DNA from: Teichococcus oryzae
GTDB taxonomy: Bacteria > Pseudomonadota > Alphaproteobacteria > Acetobacterales > Acetobacteraceae
NCBI RefSeq assembly: GCF_008386565.1
Contig: NZ_VUKA01000001.1
Location: 1,054,001-1,118,000 of the forward strand
DNA length: 64,000 bases
Direction: 5' to 3'
Both the position numbers and the translations under genes were made by a program. Position 1 is the first letter of the stretch, and every line of letters begins with the position of its first letter. The notes beneath the pieces were generated by a model. That model saw nothing but the letters and a program-made list of their open reading frames with translations, had not been told where the DNA came from and did no database searches. Below are positions 8,293 through 17,418 of this stretch, piece after piece.

Positions 8293-9129
8293 ATGGCTGA
8301 TTCCATGACCACGGCCAACGCGTCCTCCTCGCCGCAGCGCGCGGCGTTCCAGGCGCGCTCCAACTCCGCGCTGAACGAGCCCCGCATCGCCGTCCGCGAC
8401 CTCGATTTCTATTACGGCAGCAACAAGGCGCTGAAGAAGATCGAGCTCGACCTGCCGGAGCGGCAGGTCACCGGCATGATCGGCCCCTCCGGCTGCGGCA
8501 AGTCCACGCTGCTGCGCGTGCTGAACCGCATGTACAGCCTTTATCCGGGGCAGCGCGCCACGGGGCAGGTGCTGATGGATGGGGAGAACATCCTGGACAA
8601 CAGGATCGACATCAACGCGCTGCGTTCCCGCATCGGCATGGTGTTCCAAAAGCCGACGCCGTTCCCGATGACCATCTACGAGAACATCGCCTTCGGCGTG
8701 CGCCTGCATGAGAAGCTGTCCAAGGCCGCCATGGATGAGCGTGTGGAATGGGCGCTGACCCGCACCGCCATCTGGGGCGAGGTGAAGGACCGGCTGCACA
8801 GCTCGGCCATGGGGCTTTCCGGCGGCCAGCAGCAGCGCCTCTGCATCGCCCGCACCATCGCGGTGCGGCCCGAGGTGGTGCTGCTGGACGAGCCGACCTC
8901 GGCGCTCGACCCGATCAGCACGCTCAAGATCGAGGAGCTGATCGACGAGCTGAAGCGCGATTTCACCATCGCCATCGTCACCCACAACATGCAGCAGGCG
9001 GCGCGTTGCGCCGACCAGGTCGCCTTCTTCTATCTGGGCGAGCTGGTGGAGGTGGCGCCGGCTGACGAGCTGTTCACGGCGCCGAAGCAGCGGCGCACCC
9101 AGGACTACATCACCGGCCGTTTCGGCTGA
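8293..9129 (+). CDS. pstB: Phosphate ABC transporter ATP-binding protein
   Basis: A 278-aa cytosolic ATPase that powers PstCA. Walker [10 protein letters not shown] at about 64-72, the PstB-type Q-loop ([17 protein letters not shown]), signature LSGGQQQR at about 176-183, Walker [14 protein letters not shown] and the switch His in [11 protein letters not shown] are all present and intact. The ~30 residues ahead of the core are unconserved. It sits between pstA and phoU with short spacers, as in the standard pst operon. Confidence 0.97.
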   Translation: MADSMTTANASSSPQRAAFQARSNSALNEPRIAVRDLDFYYGSNKALKKIELDLPERQVTGMIGPSGCGKSTLLRVLNRMYSLYPGQRATGQVLMDGENILDNRIDINALRSRIGMVFQKPTPFPMTIYENIAFGVRLHEKLSKAAMDERVEWALTRTAIWGEVKDRLHSSAMGLSGGQQQRLCIARTIAVRPEVVLLDEPTSALDPISTLKIEELIDELKRDFTIAIVTHNMQQAARCADQVAFFYLGELVEVAPADELFTAPKQRRTQDYITGRFG

Positions 9130-9147
9130 GGCATGGAGGCGGAACAG

Positions 9148-9861
9148 ATGCCCAACGAGCACATCGTCCGCTCCTTCGAGGAGCAGTTGAAGCGTTTGCG
9201 GGAATTGCTGGCGCGGATGGGCGGCCTGGCCGAGCGCCAGGTGGCCGATGCCGCCAAGGCCCTTATCACCCGCAATGTCGATCTCGCCAGCGAGGTGATT
9301 GGCCGGGATGGCGAGATCGACGCGCTGGAGGTGGAGATCGAGAATTTCTGCGTCCGCCTGCTGGCGCTGCGGCAGCCCATGGCGGGCGACCTGCGGGTGG
9401 TTGTCGGCGCGCTGAAGATCTCGACCAATATCGAACGGATCGGCGACTACGCGCGCAACGCGGCGAAGCGCGCCATCGTGGTGTCGCAGCAGCCGCAGAT
9501 CGGCAGCCTCAACGGCTTCCAGTGGATGGCCAAGCTGGTTCAGGAAAACCTGAAGGACGCGATGGACGCCCTGGTCCGGGAGGACGCCGCGGTGGCCGAG
9601 CGCGTCTGGGCCTCCGATGCGCCGGTGGACGACATCTACAACGGCATCTTCCGGGAAATGCTGACGCATATGATGGAGGACCCGCGCAACATCACCGCGG
9701 CGACCCATCTGCTGTTCATCGCAAAGAACTTCGAGCGCATCGGCGACCACGCCACCAACATCGCGGAAACGGTGCATTACGCTGTGCTCGGCCGCAACCT
9801 GCCCGATGACAGGCCGAAATCCGATGCTTCCGCCTACACCATCGCCCGCCCACCCTCCTGA
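9148..9861 (+). CDS. phoU: Phosphate signalling protein PhoU
   Basis: A 237-aa all-helical cytosolic protein made of two PhoU repeats, each with the metal-binding E/DxxxD-type motif (RVVVGALKISTNIERIGDYA near 90-109 and LLFIAKNFERIGDHATNIAE near 193-212). PhoU links the Pst transporter to the PhoR kinase and represses the Pho response when phosphate is sufficient. ATG 9148 is preferred over ATG 9133 because GGAGGCGGA (9135-9143) provides the ribosome-binding site and the protein then starts MPNEHIVRSFEEQL as homologues do. Confidence 0.95.
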   Translation: MPNEHIVRSFEEQLKRLRELLARMGGLAERQVADAAKALITRNVDLASEVIGRDGEIDALEVEIENFCVRLLALRQPMAGDLRVVVGALKISTNIERIGDYARNAAKRAIVVSQQPQIGSLNGFQWMAKLVQENLKDAMDALVREDAAVAERVWASDAPVDDIYNGIFREMLTHMMEDPRNITAATHLLFIAKNFERIGDHATNIAETVHYAVLGRNLPDDRPKSDASAYTIARPPS

Positions 9862-9880
9862 GCGGCGAGGGACCCGTCCG

Positions 9881-10597
9881 ATGGCTGATCTGAACAACGG
9901 CATGTCGCGTCCCACCATCCTGGTGGTGGAGGACGAGGCGCCGCTGCTGACCCTGCTGCGCTACAACCTGGAAAAGCAGGGCTTCCGCGTGGACGAGGCC
10001 GCCGATGGCCAGGAAGCGCTGATGCGCGTGGCCGAGGCGCCGCCCGACCTGGTGCTGCTGGACTGGATGCTGCCGGCCCTTTCGGGGCTGGAGGTCTGCC
10101 GCCAGCTTCGCCGCCGCCCCGACACGCGCGACATGCCGATCATCATGGTCACCGCCCGCACGGAAGACCAGGATGCGGTGCGCGCGCTGGACACCGGCGC
10201 GGATGATTACATCGCCAAGCCCTTTGTGATGGATGCACTGCTGGCGCGCATCCGGGCCCTGCTGCGGCGCTCGGGCGGCGTCGCCACCAAGGGCATGCTG
10301 ACCTGGCACGACGTGTCCATGGACCAGGATGCCCATCGCGTCACCCGCAATGGGCGCCCCCTGCATCTTGGCCCCACCGAGTACCGGCTGCTGGAGTTCT
10401 TTCTGCAGCATCCGGGCCGCGTCTTCTCGCGGGAACAGTTGCTCGATGCCGTCTGGGGGCGTGATATCCATGTGGAGCCACGGACGGTGGATGTGCATAT
10501 CCGCCGGCTGCGCAAGGCGGTGAACGCCGAGAACGAGGTGGATATCATCCGCACCGTGCGCAGCGCCGGCTATGCGCTGGATCTGGAACCCCACTGA
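9881..10597 (+). CDS. phoB: Phosphate regulon response regulator
   Basis: A 238-aa OmpR-type regulator. The receiver domain (about 10-128) has the acidic pair in VVEDE, phospho-acceptor Asp61 (LVLLDWMLP), the switch Thr in MVTART and Lys113 (IAKPF). The C-terminal winged helix (about 140-236) has the PhoB-type LGPTEYRLLEF and TVDVHIRRLRKA recognition segments. The product should bind the Pho boxes seen before pstS and phoX in this window. ATG 9881 is chosen with GCGAGGGA ahead; ATG 9902 is an alternative. No phoR kinase gene is adjacent, so its partner must be elsewhere. Confidence 0.95.
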   Translation: MADLNNGMSRPTILVVEDEAPLLTLLRYNLEKQGFRVDEAADGQEALMRVAEAPPDLVLLDWMLPALSGLEVCRQLRRRPDTRDMPIIMVTARTEDQDAVRALDTGADDYIAKPFVMDALLARIRALLRRSGGVATKGMLTWHDVSMDQDAHRVTRNGRPLHLGPTEYRLLEFFLQHPGRVFSREQLLDAVWGRDIHVEPRTVDVHIRRLRKAVNAENEVDIIRTVRSAGYALDLEPH

Positions 10598-10615
10598 GGC
10601 GGCTTCGCCCCGATG

Positions 10616-10646
10616 AAAGGCCAGGGAAGCTTCCCTGGCCTTTTCC
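10616..10646. terminator. Bidirectional terminator, perfect 28-bp palindrome
   Basis: Positions 10616-10643 read as a perfect palindrome: AAAGGCCAGGGAAG on the left and its exact reverse complement on the right, flanked by A and T runs on the respective sides. It separates convergent phoB (rightward) and the iron-type permease gene (leftward, ending at 10649) and can terminate both. Confidence 0.85.
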
Positions 10647-10648
10647 GT

Positions 10649-12355
10649 TCATGGCCGCCAGGGCAGCGTTCCGGCCGGCAGGCGGCGGCCCAGCAATGTC
10701 GCCACCCCGATCAGCCCTGCCACGAGAAGCAGCGAAAGGCAGGACACCGCCGCGGCCTGCGGCGACTGCCCCCCATCCTGCAGGTTGAACACCAGTACGC
10801 CGAGGGTCTGGGTGCCGGGGCCGTGCAGCAGGCTGCTCACCGTCACCTCGTTCACCGCCAGCAGCATCACCAGGATGGCGCCTGCCGCCAGCGAAGGCGC
10901 CAATGGCGGCAGGTGCACCGCCAGAAGCCGGCGCAGCGTTCCGGCGCCCAGGCCACGCGCCGCATCGTCCAGCGCCGGATCGAGGCGCCCGGCCGCCGCG
11001 GTCACCGGACGCAGGGCGAGGGCCTGGAATCGCGCCAGATAGGCGAACAGGATCAGCCCGATCGTTCCATAAACCGCTCCTCCGCCGGGTAGGCCCAGCA
11101 CCAGAAGGATCACCGACACGGCGGTGCAGGCTCCTGGCAGGGCGTAGGGGAGGTCGGCGCCCAGCGTTGCCCAGCGCACTAGGCGGTGCCGCAGCGCCAG
11201 GGCAACCGGCAATGCCGCCAGCGAAAGCAGCAGCGCCGCGCCACCGGACAGCAGCAGGGAATTGCCGAAGGCCGCCAGGGTGTGGGCGCCGGGTGCCATG
11301 GTGGCGGCAAAATGCCGCAGGGTCGCGGTGTCCGGCGTCAACGCCATACCCATGGCGGGCACCAGCGCCGAGGCCAGCAGCGCCGCCAGCGGCAGCAGCA
11401 GAACCGCGAAAAGGTAAAGGCCGAGCGGCAGCAGGGCCAGGCGGGACCAGGCGGTCGGCGCCAGCGGCTCGAAGGGCTGGCCGCCGCGCCAGCCGTCCTG
11501 CCGCGCCGCCAGGAATTGCGCCAGAAGCCCAGGCAGGGCGATTGCCGCCAGCAACAGCGACAATGCCGCCACCTGCGACAGGGCGGCGGGCCCGGTGGCC
11601 GAAAGGCGCTGCCAGATCAGCACGGTCAGCACCGTGTAGCGCCCGGGGATGCCCAGCATCGCGGCAATGCCAAAATTGCCCAGCGCCGCCACATAGGCGA
11701 GGCCAGCCCCCGCCAGCACCCCCGGCAGCAGGAGGGGCCACACCACCTGCCGCATGGCCATTCCCGGCGAGGCGCCCATGCCGCGCGCAGCCGTGATCAG
11801 CTCGCCCGGAAGGCGGCGCACCAGGGCGGCAACCGCCAGGAACACCAGGGGCGCGCCCTGGATGCCCAGCAGCAGCATCATCCCGCCCGGCCCATGGAAC
11901 GGGTTGGAACTGCCAAGCGGCGGCGCCAGGTCCAGCGACACCAGCAGGGGCGAGGAAGGCCCCGCCATCTGCGTGAAGGCCAGCGCCAGGATCTGCGGCG
12001 GCACCAGGAGCGGCAGGATGCACAGAAAGATCAGGACCCGCCGCCCCGGCACGGCCCGCAACAGCAGCAACCCCGCCAGCGTGGTGCCGATGGCGGTGGC
12101 GAGCAGGGTGGCGCCTGAGGCGACCAGCAGGCTGCGCCAGGTCGCCCGCCACAAGGAGGCATCCTGCAGCAGGGAAGGAAAGGCGGGGCCGACGGCCTCG
12201 GCCAGCAGGCGGACCGCCGGGGCCAGGCCGATGACGGCCAGCCACAGGATGGCGACCACGCCCAGCAGCGGCGGGCGCGTCCAGGACCGCCCTGGCCGGA
12301 AACGGGCCCGCGCCGCGAGAACAGCCCGCGGCGCGGAAAGCTTACTGGCTGACAA
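10649..12355 (-). CDS. Iron-type ABC transporter permease, two fused permease domains
   Basis: A 568-aa inner membrane protein built of two consecutive six-helix permease modules of the FbpB/CysT class, each with its own EAA-type cytoplasmic loop (ITAARGMGASPGMAMRQVVWP near 190-210 and DDAARGLGAGTLRRLLAVHLP near 465-485). Such double permeases carry ferric iron, thiamine or spermidine/putrescine with one binding protein. The likely start is TTG at 12355, overlapping the end of the binding-protein gene by 14 bases. No ATP-binding subunit follows: the next element is the palindromic terminator, so the ATPase must be encoded elsewhere. Confidence 0.85.
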   Translation of the reverse strand: MSASKLSAPRAVLAARARFRPGRSWTRPPLLGVVAILWLAVIGLAPAVRLLAEAVGPAFPSLLQDASLWRATWRSLLVASGATLLATAIGTTLAGLLLLRAVPGRRVLIFLCILPLLVPPQILALAFTQMAGPSSPLLVSLDLAPPLGSSNPFHGPGGMMLLLGIQGAPLVFLAVAALVRRLPGELITAARGMGASPGMAMRQVVWPLLLPGVLAGAGLAYVAALGNFGIAAMLGIPGRYTVLTVLIWQRLSATGPAALSQVAALSLLLAAIALPGLLAQFLAARQDGWRGGQPFEPLAPTAWSRLALLPLGLYLFAVLLLPLAALLASALVPAMGMALTPDTATLRHFAATMAPGAHTLAAFGNSLLLSGGAALLLSLAALPVALALRHRLVRWATLGADLPYALPGACTAVSVILLVLGLPGGGAVYGTIGLILFAYLARFQALALRPVTAAAGRLDPALDDAARGLGAGTLRRLLAVHLPPLAPSLAAGAILVMLLAVNEVTVSSLLHGPGTQTLGVLVFNLQDGGQSPQAAAVSCLSLLLVAGLIGVATLLGRRLPAGTLPWRP

Positions 12356-13334
12356 GCTGGTTGAAGCGGCGCAGGTCCTGCTCGCCTTCGGCCGCGGCCC
12401 GGGCGGCGTCGAAGGGCAGCAGCTTGATCGTCTTGGGGTCGGGGAAGCCGGCGGGCGGCGCCACCTCGGGATCGGCCGGCAGGAAGCCCTGGGTGGCGGC
12501 GAGCTGCTGGCCTTCGCGCGAAAGCAGGAAGGTGACGAAGGCGGCGGCGGCTTCCGGGTTCTGGCTGGATTTCAGGATGGCGACCGGCTCGGTGATGGCG
12601 CTGGCCCCTTCCTCGGGGAAGATGAACTTCACCGGGGCGCCCTTCGCCGCCTCGCGAATCGGCATGTAGTCCACGACGATGCCGAAGGCGCGCTCCCCCC
12701 CGGCGACAGCCTGCATCACCGCGCCATTGCCGCCGCGCGGCTGCAGTCCGGCGCCGGCCAGCTTTTCCCAGTAGTTCCAGCCAAGGCCAGTGGCCTGAGC
12801 GACGGCCTGCACATGGATGGCGGCGGCACCGGAAACCGAGGGCGACGGCATGGCCGTCATGTTGCGCGCCTCGGGCCGCAGCAGGTCGGCCCAGCCCTTG
12901 GGGGTGAAGGGCGCGCGGGTGTTCACCACGATGCCGGTGGTCAGCAGCTTGGTGCCGAAATAGGTGCGGTCCGGGTCATGCACGGTGGCGGGGGTGTTGC
13001 CGGTCTGCACTTCCGGGCTCGGGCGCAGCAGACCTTCCTTCTTCAATCCCTCGAAGGTCAGGCTGTCGGCCAGCAGCAGCAGGTCGGCGCGCGGCGCCCC
13101 GGCCGCGATCTCCGCCCGCAGCCGCGGCATGATCTGGTTGGTGCCGCCGCGGATCCATTCGACCTGGACCTTGGGGTGCTTCTGCCGGAACAGCTCCACG
13201 GTGCGGGCGGCGTCCGGCTCCAGCTGGCTGGTGTAGAGCACCAACCGGCCGGTGGGTTCGGCCCGCGCCGGTGTGGCGCCAAAGGGGGCGGCCAGGACGG
13301 AAAGGCCAAGAAGCAGGAAGCTTGCGCGCCGCAT
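12342..13334 (-). CDS. Iron-type ABC transporter substrate-binding protein
   Basis: A 330-aa periplasmic protein of the FbpA/AfuA group (extracellular solute-binding family 1). Residues 1-26 are a Sec signal ending ARA. The mature part begins LVLYTSQLEPDAARTVELF, and WIRGGTNQIMPRLRAEI, GWADLLRPEARNMTAMPSPSVSGAA and LLSREGQQLAATQGFLP are typical of the family. ATG 13334 has a GAGGA ribosome-binding site. The usual FbpA Tyr-Tyr iron ligand pair near the C-terminus is not evident, so thiamine, phosphonate or another ligand is possible. The downstream fused permease overlaps its stop codon. Confidence 0.85.
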   Translation of the reverse strand: MRRASFLLLGLSVLAAPFGATPARAEPTGRLVLYTSQLEPDAARTVELFRQKHPKVQVEWIRGGTNQIMPRLRAEIAAGAPRADLLLLADSLTFEGLKKEGLLRPSPEVQTGNTPATVHDPDRTYFGTKLLTTGIVVNTRAPFTPKGWADLLRPEARNMTAMPSPSVSGAAAIHVQAVAQATGLGWNYWEKLAGAGLQPRGGNGAVMQAVAGGERAFGIVVDYMPIREAAKGAPVKFIFPEEGASAITEPVAILKSSQNPEAAAAFVTFLLSREGQQLAATQGFLPADPEVAPPAGFPDPKTIKLLPFDAARAAAEGEQDLRRFNQLVSQ

Positions 13335-13511
13335 CGGGATGTCCTCAGGCAGGAGTCGCGCCTGCCCTAGCCGGGGCCGCGCCACGGGGGCAGGGGGGGC
13401 GGATGAATTTTCGATGAAGTGCTGCATCGCCGCGCCCAGTTTACAGCCTCCCGGCGCATCCGTAAGACCGCTCAGGGCAGCTTGAACCCTGTGACCGGGA
13501 AGGAAATGATT

Positions 13512-14312
13512 ATGGACGCCAAGGTGGATACCCAGGACGAGATCCTGTTCGAACGGCTGGAGGGCGGCATCGCCCGCGTCATCTTCAACCGGCCCCAGGC
13601 CCGCAACGCCTTCACCTTCTCCATGTATGAGCGGCTCGGCGAGTTCTGCGGCCAGGCCGGGGAGGACCCGGAGGTCCGCGCCATCATCCTGACCGGGGCG
13701 GGCGACAAGGCCTTCGCCGCCGGCACGGACATCAACCAGTTCCGCGCCTTCAAGACGCCGCAGGACGCCATCGAGTACGAGGCGCGGATCAGCAAGATCC
13801 TGTCCGCCATCGAGGCCTGCCCGAAGCCGGTGATCGCGGCCATCAACGGCGCCTGCACCGGCGGCGGTGGCGCCATCGCGGCGGTGTCGGACATCCGCAT
13901 CGCCTCGGCCCATTCGCGCTACGGCTTCCCGATCGCCAAGACGCTGGGCAACATCCTGTCCATGGCGTCCTTCTCCCGGCTGGTGACGCTGGTCGGGCCT
14001 TCGCGCGCCAAGGAGATGATCTTCACCGCCCGCCTGATCGGCGCCGAGGAGGCTCTCCAGGCCGGACTGCTGCATGAGGTGGTGCCCGAGGGCGGCGACG
14101 TGCAGGCCCGCGCGCTGGAGGTCGCCCGCACCATCGCCGGCAACGCGCCGCTGACCCTGCGAGCCACCAAGGAGGCGATCCGCCGCCTGGGCCAGAAGAT
14201 CTCGGCCGAGGAAGGCGAGGACCTCGTTCTCATGTGCTACATGAGCGAGGATTTCCGCGAAGGCATGGATGCCTTCCTGAACAAGCGGCCGCCCCAGTGG
14301 AAGGGGCGCTGA
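13512..14312 (+). CDS. Enoyl-CoA hydratase/isomerase family protein
   Basis: A 266-aa crotonase-fold enzyme. It shows IFNRPQARNAFTFSMYERL near the start, the first oxyanion-hole segment GDKAFAAGTDINQF (about 62-75) and the second, GACTGGGGAIAAVSDIRIA (about 113-131). The Glu residues of classical hydratases are not both evident: the segment after the second oxyanion loop reads SRYGFPIAKTLGN, so another crotonase reaction (isomerase, decarboxylase or lyase) is quite possible. ATG 13512 is preferred over ATG 13506 because AAGGA at 13500-13504 is correctly spaced. A YdiJ-type dehydrogenase starts 25 bp downstream, suggesting a short acid-degradation operon. Confidence 0.85.
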   Translation: MDAKVDTQDEILFERLEGGIARVIFNRPQARNAFTFSMYERLGEFCGQAGEDPEVRAIILTGAGDKAFAAGTDINQFRAFKTPQDAIEYEARISKILSAIEACPKPVIAAINGACTGGGGAIAAVSDIRIASAHSRYGFPIAKTLGNILSMASFSRLVTLVGPSRAKEMIFTARLIGAEEALQAGLLHEVVPEGGDVQARALEVARTIAGNAPLTLRATKEAIRRLGQKISAEEGEDLVLMCYMSEDFREGMDAFLNKRPPQWKGR

Positions 14313-14337
14313 CCGCCAGCGAAAGACTGTCCGCCCG

Positions 14338-17300
14338 ATGATCCCACGTCTCGCCGGCCTTCTGCCCCCGGCCACGCCCGCCCTCGCTTTCCTGGAGGAA
14401 CTGCGGCTGAGGGGCTTCGCCGGGGATCTTTCGGCGCGGGACGACGACCGGACGGTGCTGGCGACGGACAATTCCATCTACCAGCGCTGGCCCCAGGCGG
14501 TGTGCTTCCCGCGCACCCTGGATGACCTGGTGCGGATCGCCAGGGTGTCGGCCGATCCGCGCTTCCACGGGGTGCATTTCGCGCCCCGTGGCGGCGGCAC
14601 CGGCACCAACGGACAGTCGCTCACGGATGGGGTGGTGGTGGACATGTCCCGCCACATGAACCGCATCCTGGAGATCAACGAGGCCGAAGGGTGGGTCCGT
14701 GTCGAGCCGGGCGTGGTGAAGGACGCGCTGAACGCGGCGCTCAAGCCGCTCGGCCTGTTCTTCGCCCCGGAATGCTCCACCAGCAACCGTGCGACCATGG
14801 GGGGCATGATCTCCACCGATGCCTGCGGGCAGGGCTCCTGCCTGTATGGCAAGACGCGCGACCATGTGCTGGAACTGAAGGTCGTGCTGCTCGACGGCAC
14901 GGTGTGGAACTCGGCGCCGATGGATGACGCGGAGCTGTCCGCCGTCACCCGCCGGCAGGACATGGTGGGCGCCATCCACCGCGTCGCCGACGGCATCGCG
15001 CGGGAACAGGCATCGCTGATCGCCGAGCGTTTCCCCAAGCTCAATCGCTGCCTCACCGGCTATGACCTAGCCCATCTGCGGGACGGGGAGGGGCGGTTCA
15101 ACCTCAATTCCGTGCTGTGCGGCTCCGAGGGCACGCTGGCGATGATCGCCGAGGCCAAGATCCGCGTCCTGCCGATCCCGAAGCGCAGCGCGCTGGTGAA
15201 TCTGCGCTACGGCTCCTTCGACGCGGCGCTGCGCGATGCGCGGGTGCTGATGGCGCTCGGCGCCGCCTCGGTCGAGACGGTGGACAGCAAGGTGCTCGGG
15301 CTGGCGCGCGGCGACATCGTGTGGGAGGGCATCAAGGAATTCTTCCCCGACGATCCCGAAGGCGTCGCTGCCGGCATCAACCTCATCGAGTTCGTCGGCG
15401 ATGATGAGGAGGAAGTGCGCGCCAAGCTTTCCCCGGTGGAGGCGCGGCTGGCGGAGGAAGGCAAGCAGTTCGGCCGCCGCGGCTACACCGTGGCCTGGGA
15501 CGCGGCGGGGGAGCGTATCCAGGGCATGCGCAAGCGCGGCGTGGGCCTGCTCGGCAACATGCAGGGCGAGAAGCGGCCCATCCCCTTTGTCGAGGACACC
15601 GCCGTCCCGCCCGAGAACCTCGCCGATTTCATCGCCGAGTTCCGCGCGGCGCTGGACCGGCGCGGGCTGGAATACGGCATGTTCGGCCATGTCGATGCCG
15701 GCGTGCTGCATGTCCGCCCGGCCATCGACATGAAGGAGGAAGGCGCCGAGGCCCGCATCCGCGCCATCTCCGACGAGGTTTTCGCGCTGACGCGCAAGTA
15801 TAACGGCCTGCTCTGGGGCGAGCATGGCAAAGGCGTGCGCTCGGAATACGTGCCGGAGGTGTTCGGGCCGCTCTACCCCTCGCTTCAGGCGCTGAAGGCG
15901 GCCTTCGATCCACGCAACCAGCTCAACCCCGGCAAGATCGCGGCCCCGAATGGCGAAGCGCTGCTGGCCATTGACGCCGTCCCGATGCGCGGCCAGTTGG
16001 ACCGCACCGTGCCCGCCCCGGTGCGCGCCGCCTATGAGGAGGCACTGCACTGCAACGGCAATGGCGCCTGCTTCAACTACGACCCGCAGGACGCGATGTG
16101 CCCCTCCTACAAGGGGACGGGGGACCGCCGGCATTCGCCGAAAGGCCGCGCCATGCTGTTCCGTGAATGGCTGCGGCAGCTTTCGGCGCAGGGCGTCGAT
16201 CCGGCGGCGGAGGCGAAGCGGCTGCGCGCCGGCTCGCCTTTCGCGGGATTGGCCGGGCGCATCCGCAACACCCTGGCCTGGCGGCGGGGGGAGGCGGATT
16301 TCTCGCATGAGGTGAAGGAGGCCATGGATGGCTGCCTCGCCTGCAAATCCTGTTCCGGCCAGTGCCCGATCAAGGTGGATGTGCCGAGCTTCCGGGCGAA
16401 GTTCCTGGAGCTCTATCATGGTCGTTATCTGCGGCCGCTGAAGGACCACCTGATCGGCCAGCTTGAGGTGCTGCTGCCGCTCGGGGCGCAGATGCCGAGG
16501 CTGGCCAACGCGGTGATGGGCAGCGGCATCGGCCGCGCCCTGGCGGCCAAGGCCGGGCTGGTGGATGCGCCGCTGTTCTCCGGCCTGGACCTGATGGCGG
16601 AGGCGGCCCGGCGCGGCATCGCCCGCGCCACGCCCGAGGCCCTGGCCGCCCTGCCCGAGGCCGAGCGGGAGCGGCACGTGGTCATCGTGCAGGACGCCTT
16701 CACCAGCCATTTCGAGACCGGGCTGGTGCTGGACCTGGCCGAGGCGCTGTGGCTGATGGGCTTCACGCCCTGGATCGCGCCCTTCCGGCCCAACGGCAAG
16801 CCGCTGCATGTGCATGGCTTCCTGGCCCGCTTCGGCCGGCAGGCTGAGCGCAACGCGGCCATGCTGCGCGACCTGGCGCGCAGCGGCGTCGGGCTGGTGG
16901 GCGTCGATCCCTCCATCACCCTGACCTATCGCGGCGAGTATCGCGATGCCATGCGGGGGGAGGTGGCGCCGGTGCTGCTGCCGCAGGAATGGCTGGCCAA
17001 GCGCCTGCACCTGATCCCGGCGCGGGCCCGGGGCGAGAGCTTCGCCCTGCTGCCGCATTGCACGGAGCGGACCAACGCGGCCGCCTCGGTGAAGGACTGG
17101 CAGGCGGTGTTCGCGCATCTGGGCGCGCCGCTCGCCGTGCTCGCATCTGGCTGCTGCGGCATGGCCGGCACCTTCGGGCATGAAGCGGAGCATCGCGATC
17201 TCTCGGAAAGGCTCTACGGCCTGAGCTGGAAGGCGCATGTGGCCCGCGAAGGCGAGCGTCTGCTGGCCAGCGGCTATTCCTGCCGCTCCCAGGTTAAGCG

Positions 17301-17397
17301 GTTCGATGGCGTCACGCTGCGGCATCCGGTGCAGGCGCTGCTTCTGCGGCTGCGGGAAGCGCCCCTTCCCATGGAGCGCGAGCGCGAGGCCGCCTGA
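14338..17397 (+). CDS. ydiJ: YdiJ-type D-2-hydroxyglutarate dehydrogenase (FAD and Fe-S)
   Basis: A 1019-aa protein, the length of E. coli YdiJ (about 1018 aa). The N-terminal half is a PCMH/VAO-type FAD domain (FAPRGGGTGTNGQSL about 80-94; ECSTSNRATMGGMISTDACG about 142-161), followed by the FAD-linked oxidase C-terminal domain. A ferredoxin-like region then supplies Cys residues (LHCNGNGACFNYDP and MCPSYKGTGD near 570-590; CLACKSCSGQCP near 665), and the C-terminal third is a CCG-type domain (LLPHCTERTNAAA; LASGCCGMAGTFG). YdiJ oxidises D-2-hydroxyglutarate to 2-oxoglutarate; other D-hydroxyacids are possible. Probably co-transcribed with the upstream crotonase gene. Confidence 0.9.
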   Translation: MIPRLAGLLPPATPALAFLEELRLRGFAGDLSARDDDRTVLATDNSIYQRWPQAVCFPRTLDDLVRIARVSADPRFHGVHFAPRGGGTGTNGQSLTDGVVVDMSRHMNRILEINEAEGWVRVEPGVVKDALNAALKPLGLFFAPECSTSNRATMGGMISTDACGQGSCLYGKTRDHVLELKVVLLDGTVWNSAPMDDAELSAVTRRQDMVGAIHRVADGIAREQASLIAERFPKLNRCLTGYDLAHLRDGEGRFNLNSVLCGSEGTLAMIAEAKIRVLPIPKRSALVNLRYGSFDAALRDARVLMALGAASVETVDSKVLGLARGDIVWEGIKEFFPDDPEGVAAGINLIEFVGDDEEEVRAKLSPVEARLAEEGKQFGRRGYTVAWDAAGERIQGMRKRGVGLLGNMQGEKRPIPFVEDTAVPPENLADFIAEFRAALDRRGLEYGMFGHVDAGVLHVRPAIDMKEEGAEARIRAISDEVFALTRKYNGLLWGEHGKGVRSEYVPEVFGPLYPSLQALKAAFDPRNQLNPGKIAAPNGEALLAIDAVPMRGQLDRTVPAPVRAAYEEALHCNGNGACFNYDPQDAMCPSYKGTGDRRHSPKGRAMLFREWLRQLSAQGVDPAAEAKRLRAGSPFAGLAGRIRNTLAWRRGEADFSHEVKEAMDGCLACKSCSGQCPIKVDVPSFRAKFLELYHGRYLRPLKDHLIGQLEVLLPLGAQMPRLANAVMGSGIGRALAAKAGLVDAPLFSGLDLMAEAARRGIARATPEALAALPEAERERHVVIVQDAFTSHFETGLVLDLAEALWLMGFTPWIAPFRPNGKPLHVHGFLARFGRQAERNAAMLRDLARSGVGLVGVDPSITLTYRGEYRDAMRGEVAPVLLPQEWLAKRLHLIPARARGESFALLPHCTERTNAAASVKDWQAVFAHLGAPLAVLASGCCGMAGTFGHEAEHRDLSERLYGLSWKAHVAREGERLLASGYSCRSQVKRFDGVTLRHPVQALLLRLREAPLPMEREREAA

Positions 17398-17418
17398 AGG
17401 CCGCGCCCCGCGGCACTG

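Noticed and set aside
9881-10597. The two-component pair at 63.1-64 kb as the missing phoR with a second phoB
   Set aside because: The regulator differs clearly from PhoB in its output domain, and it already has its own kinase partner whose short visible part does not identify PhoR.
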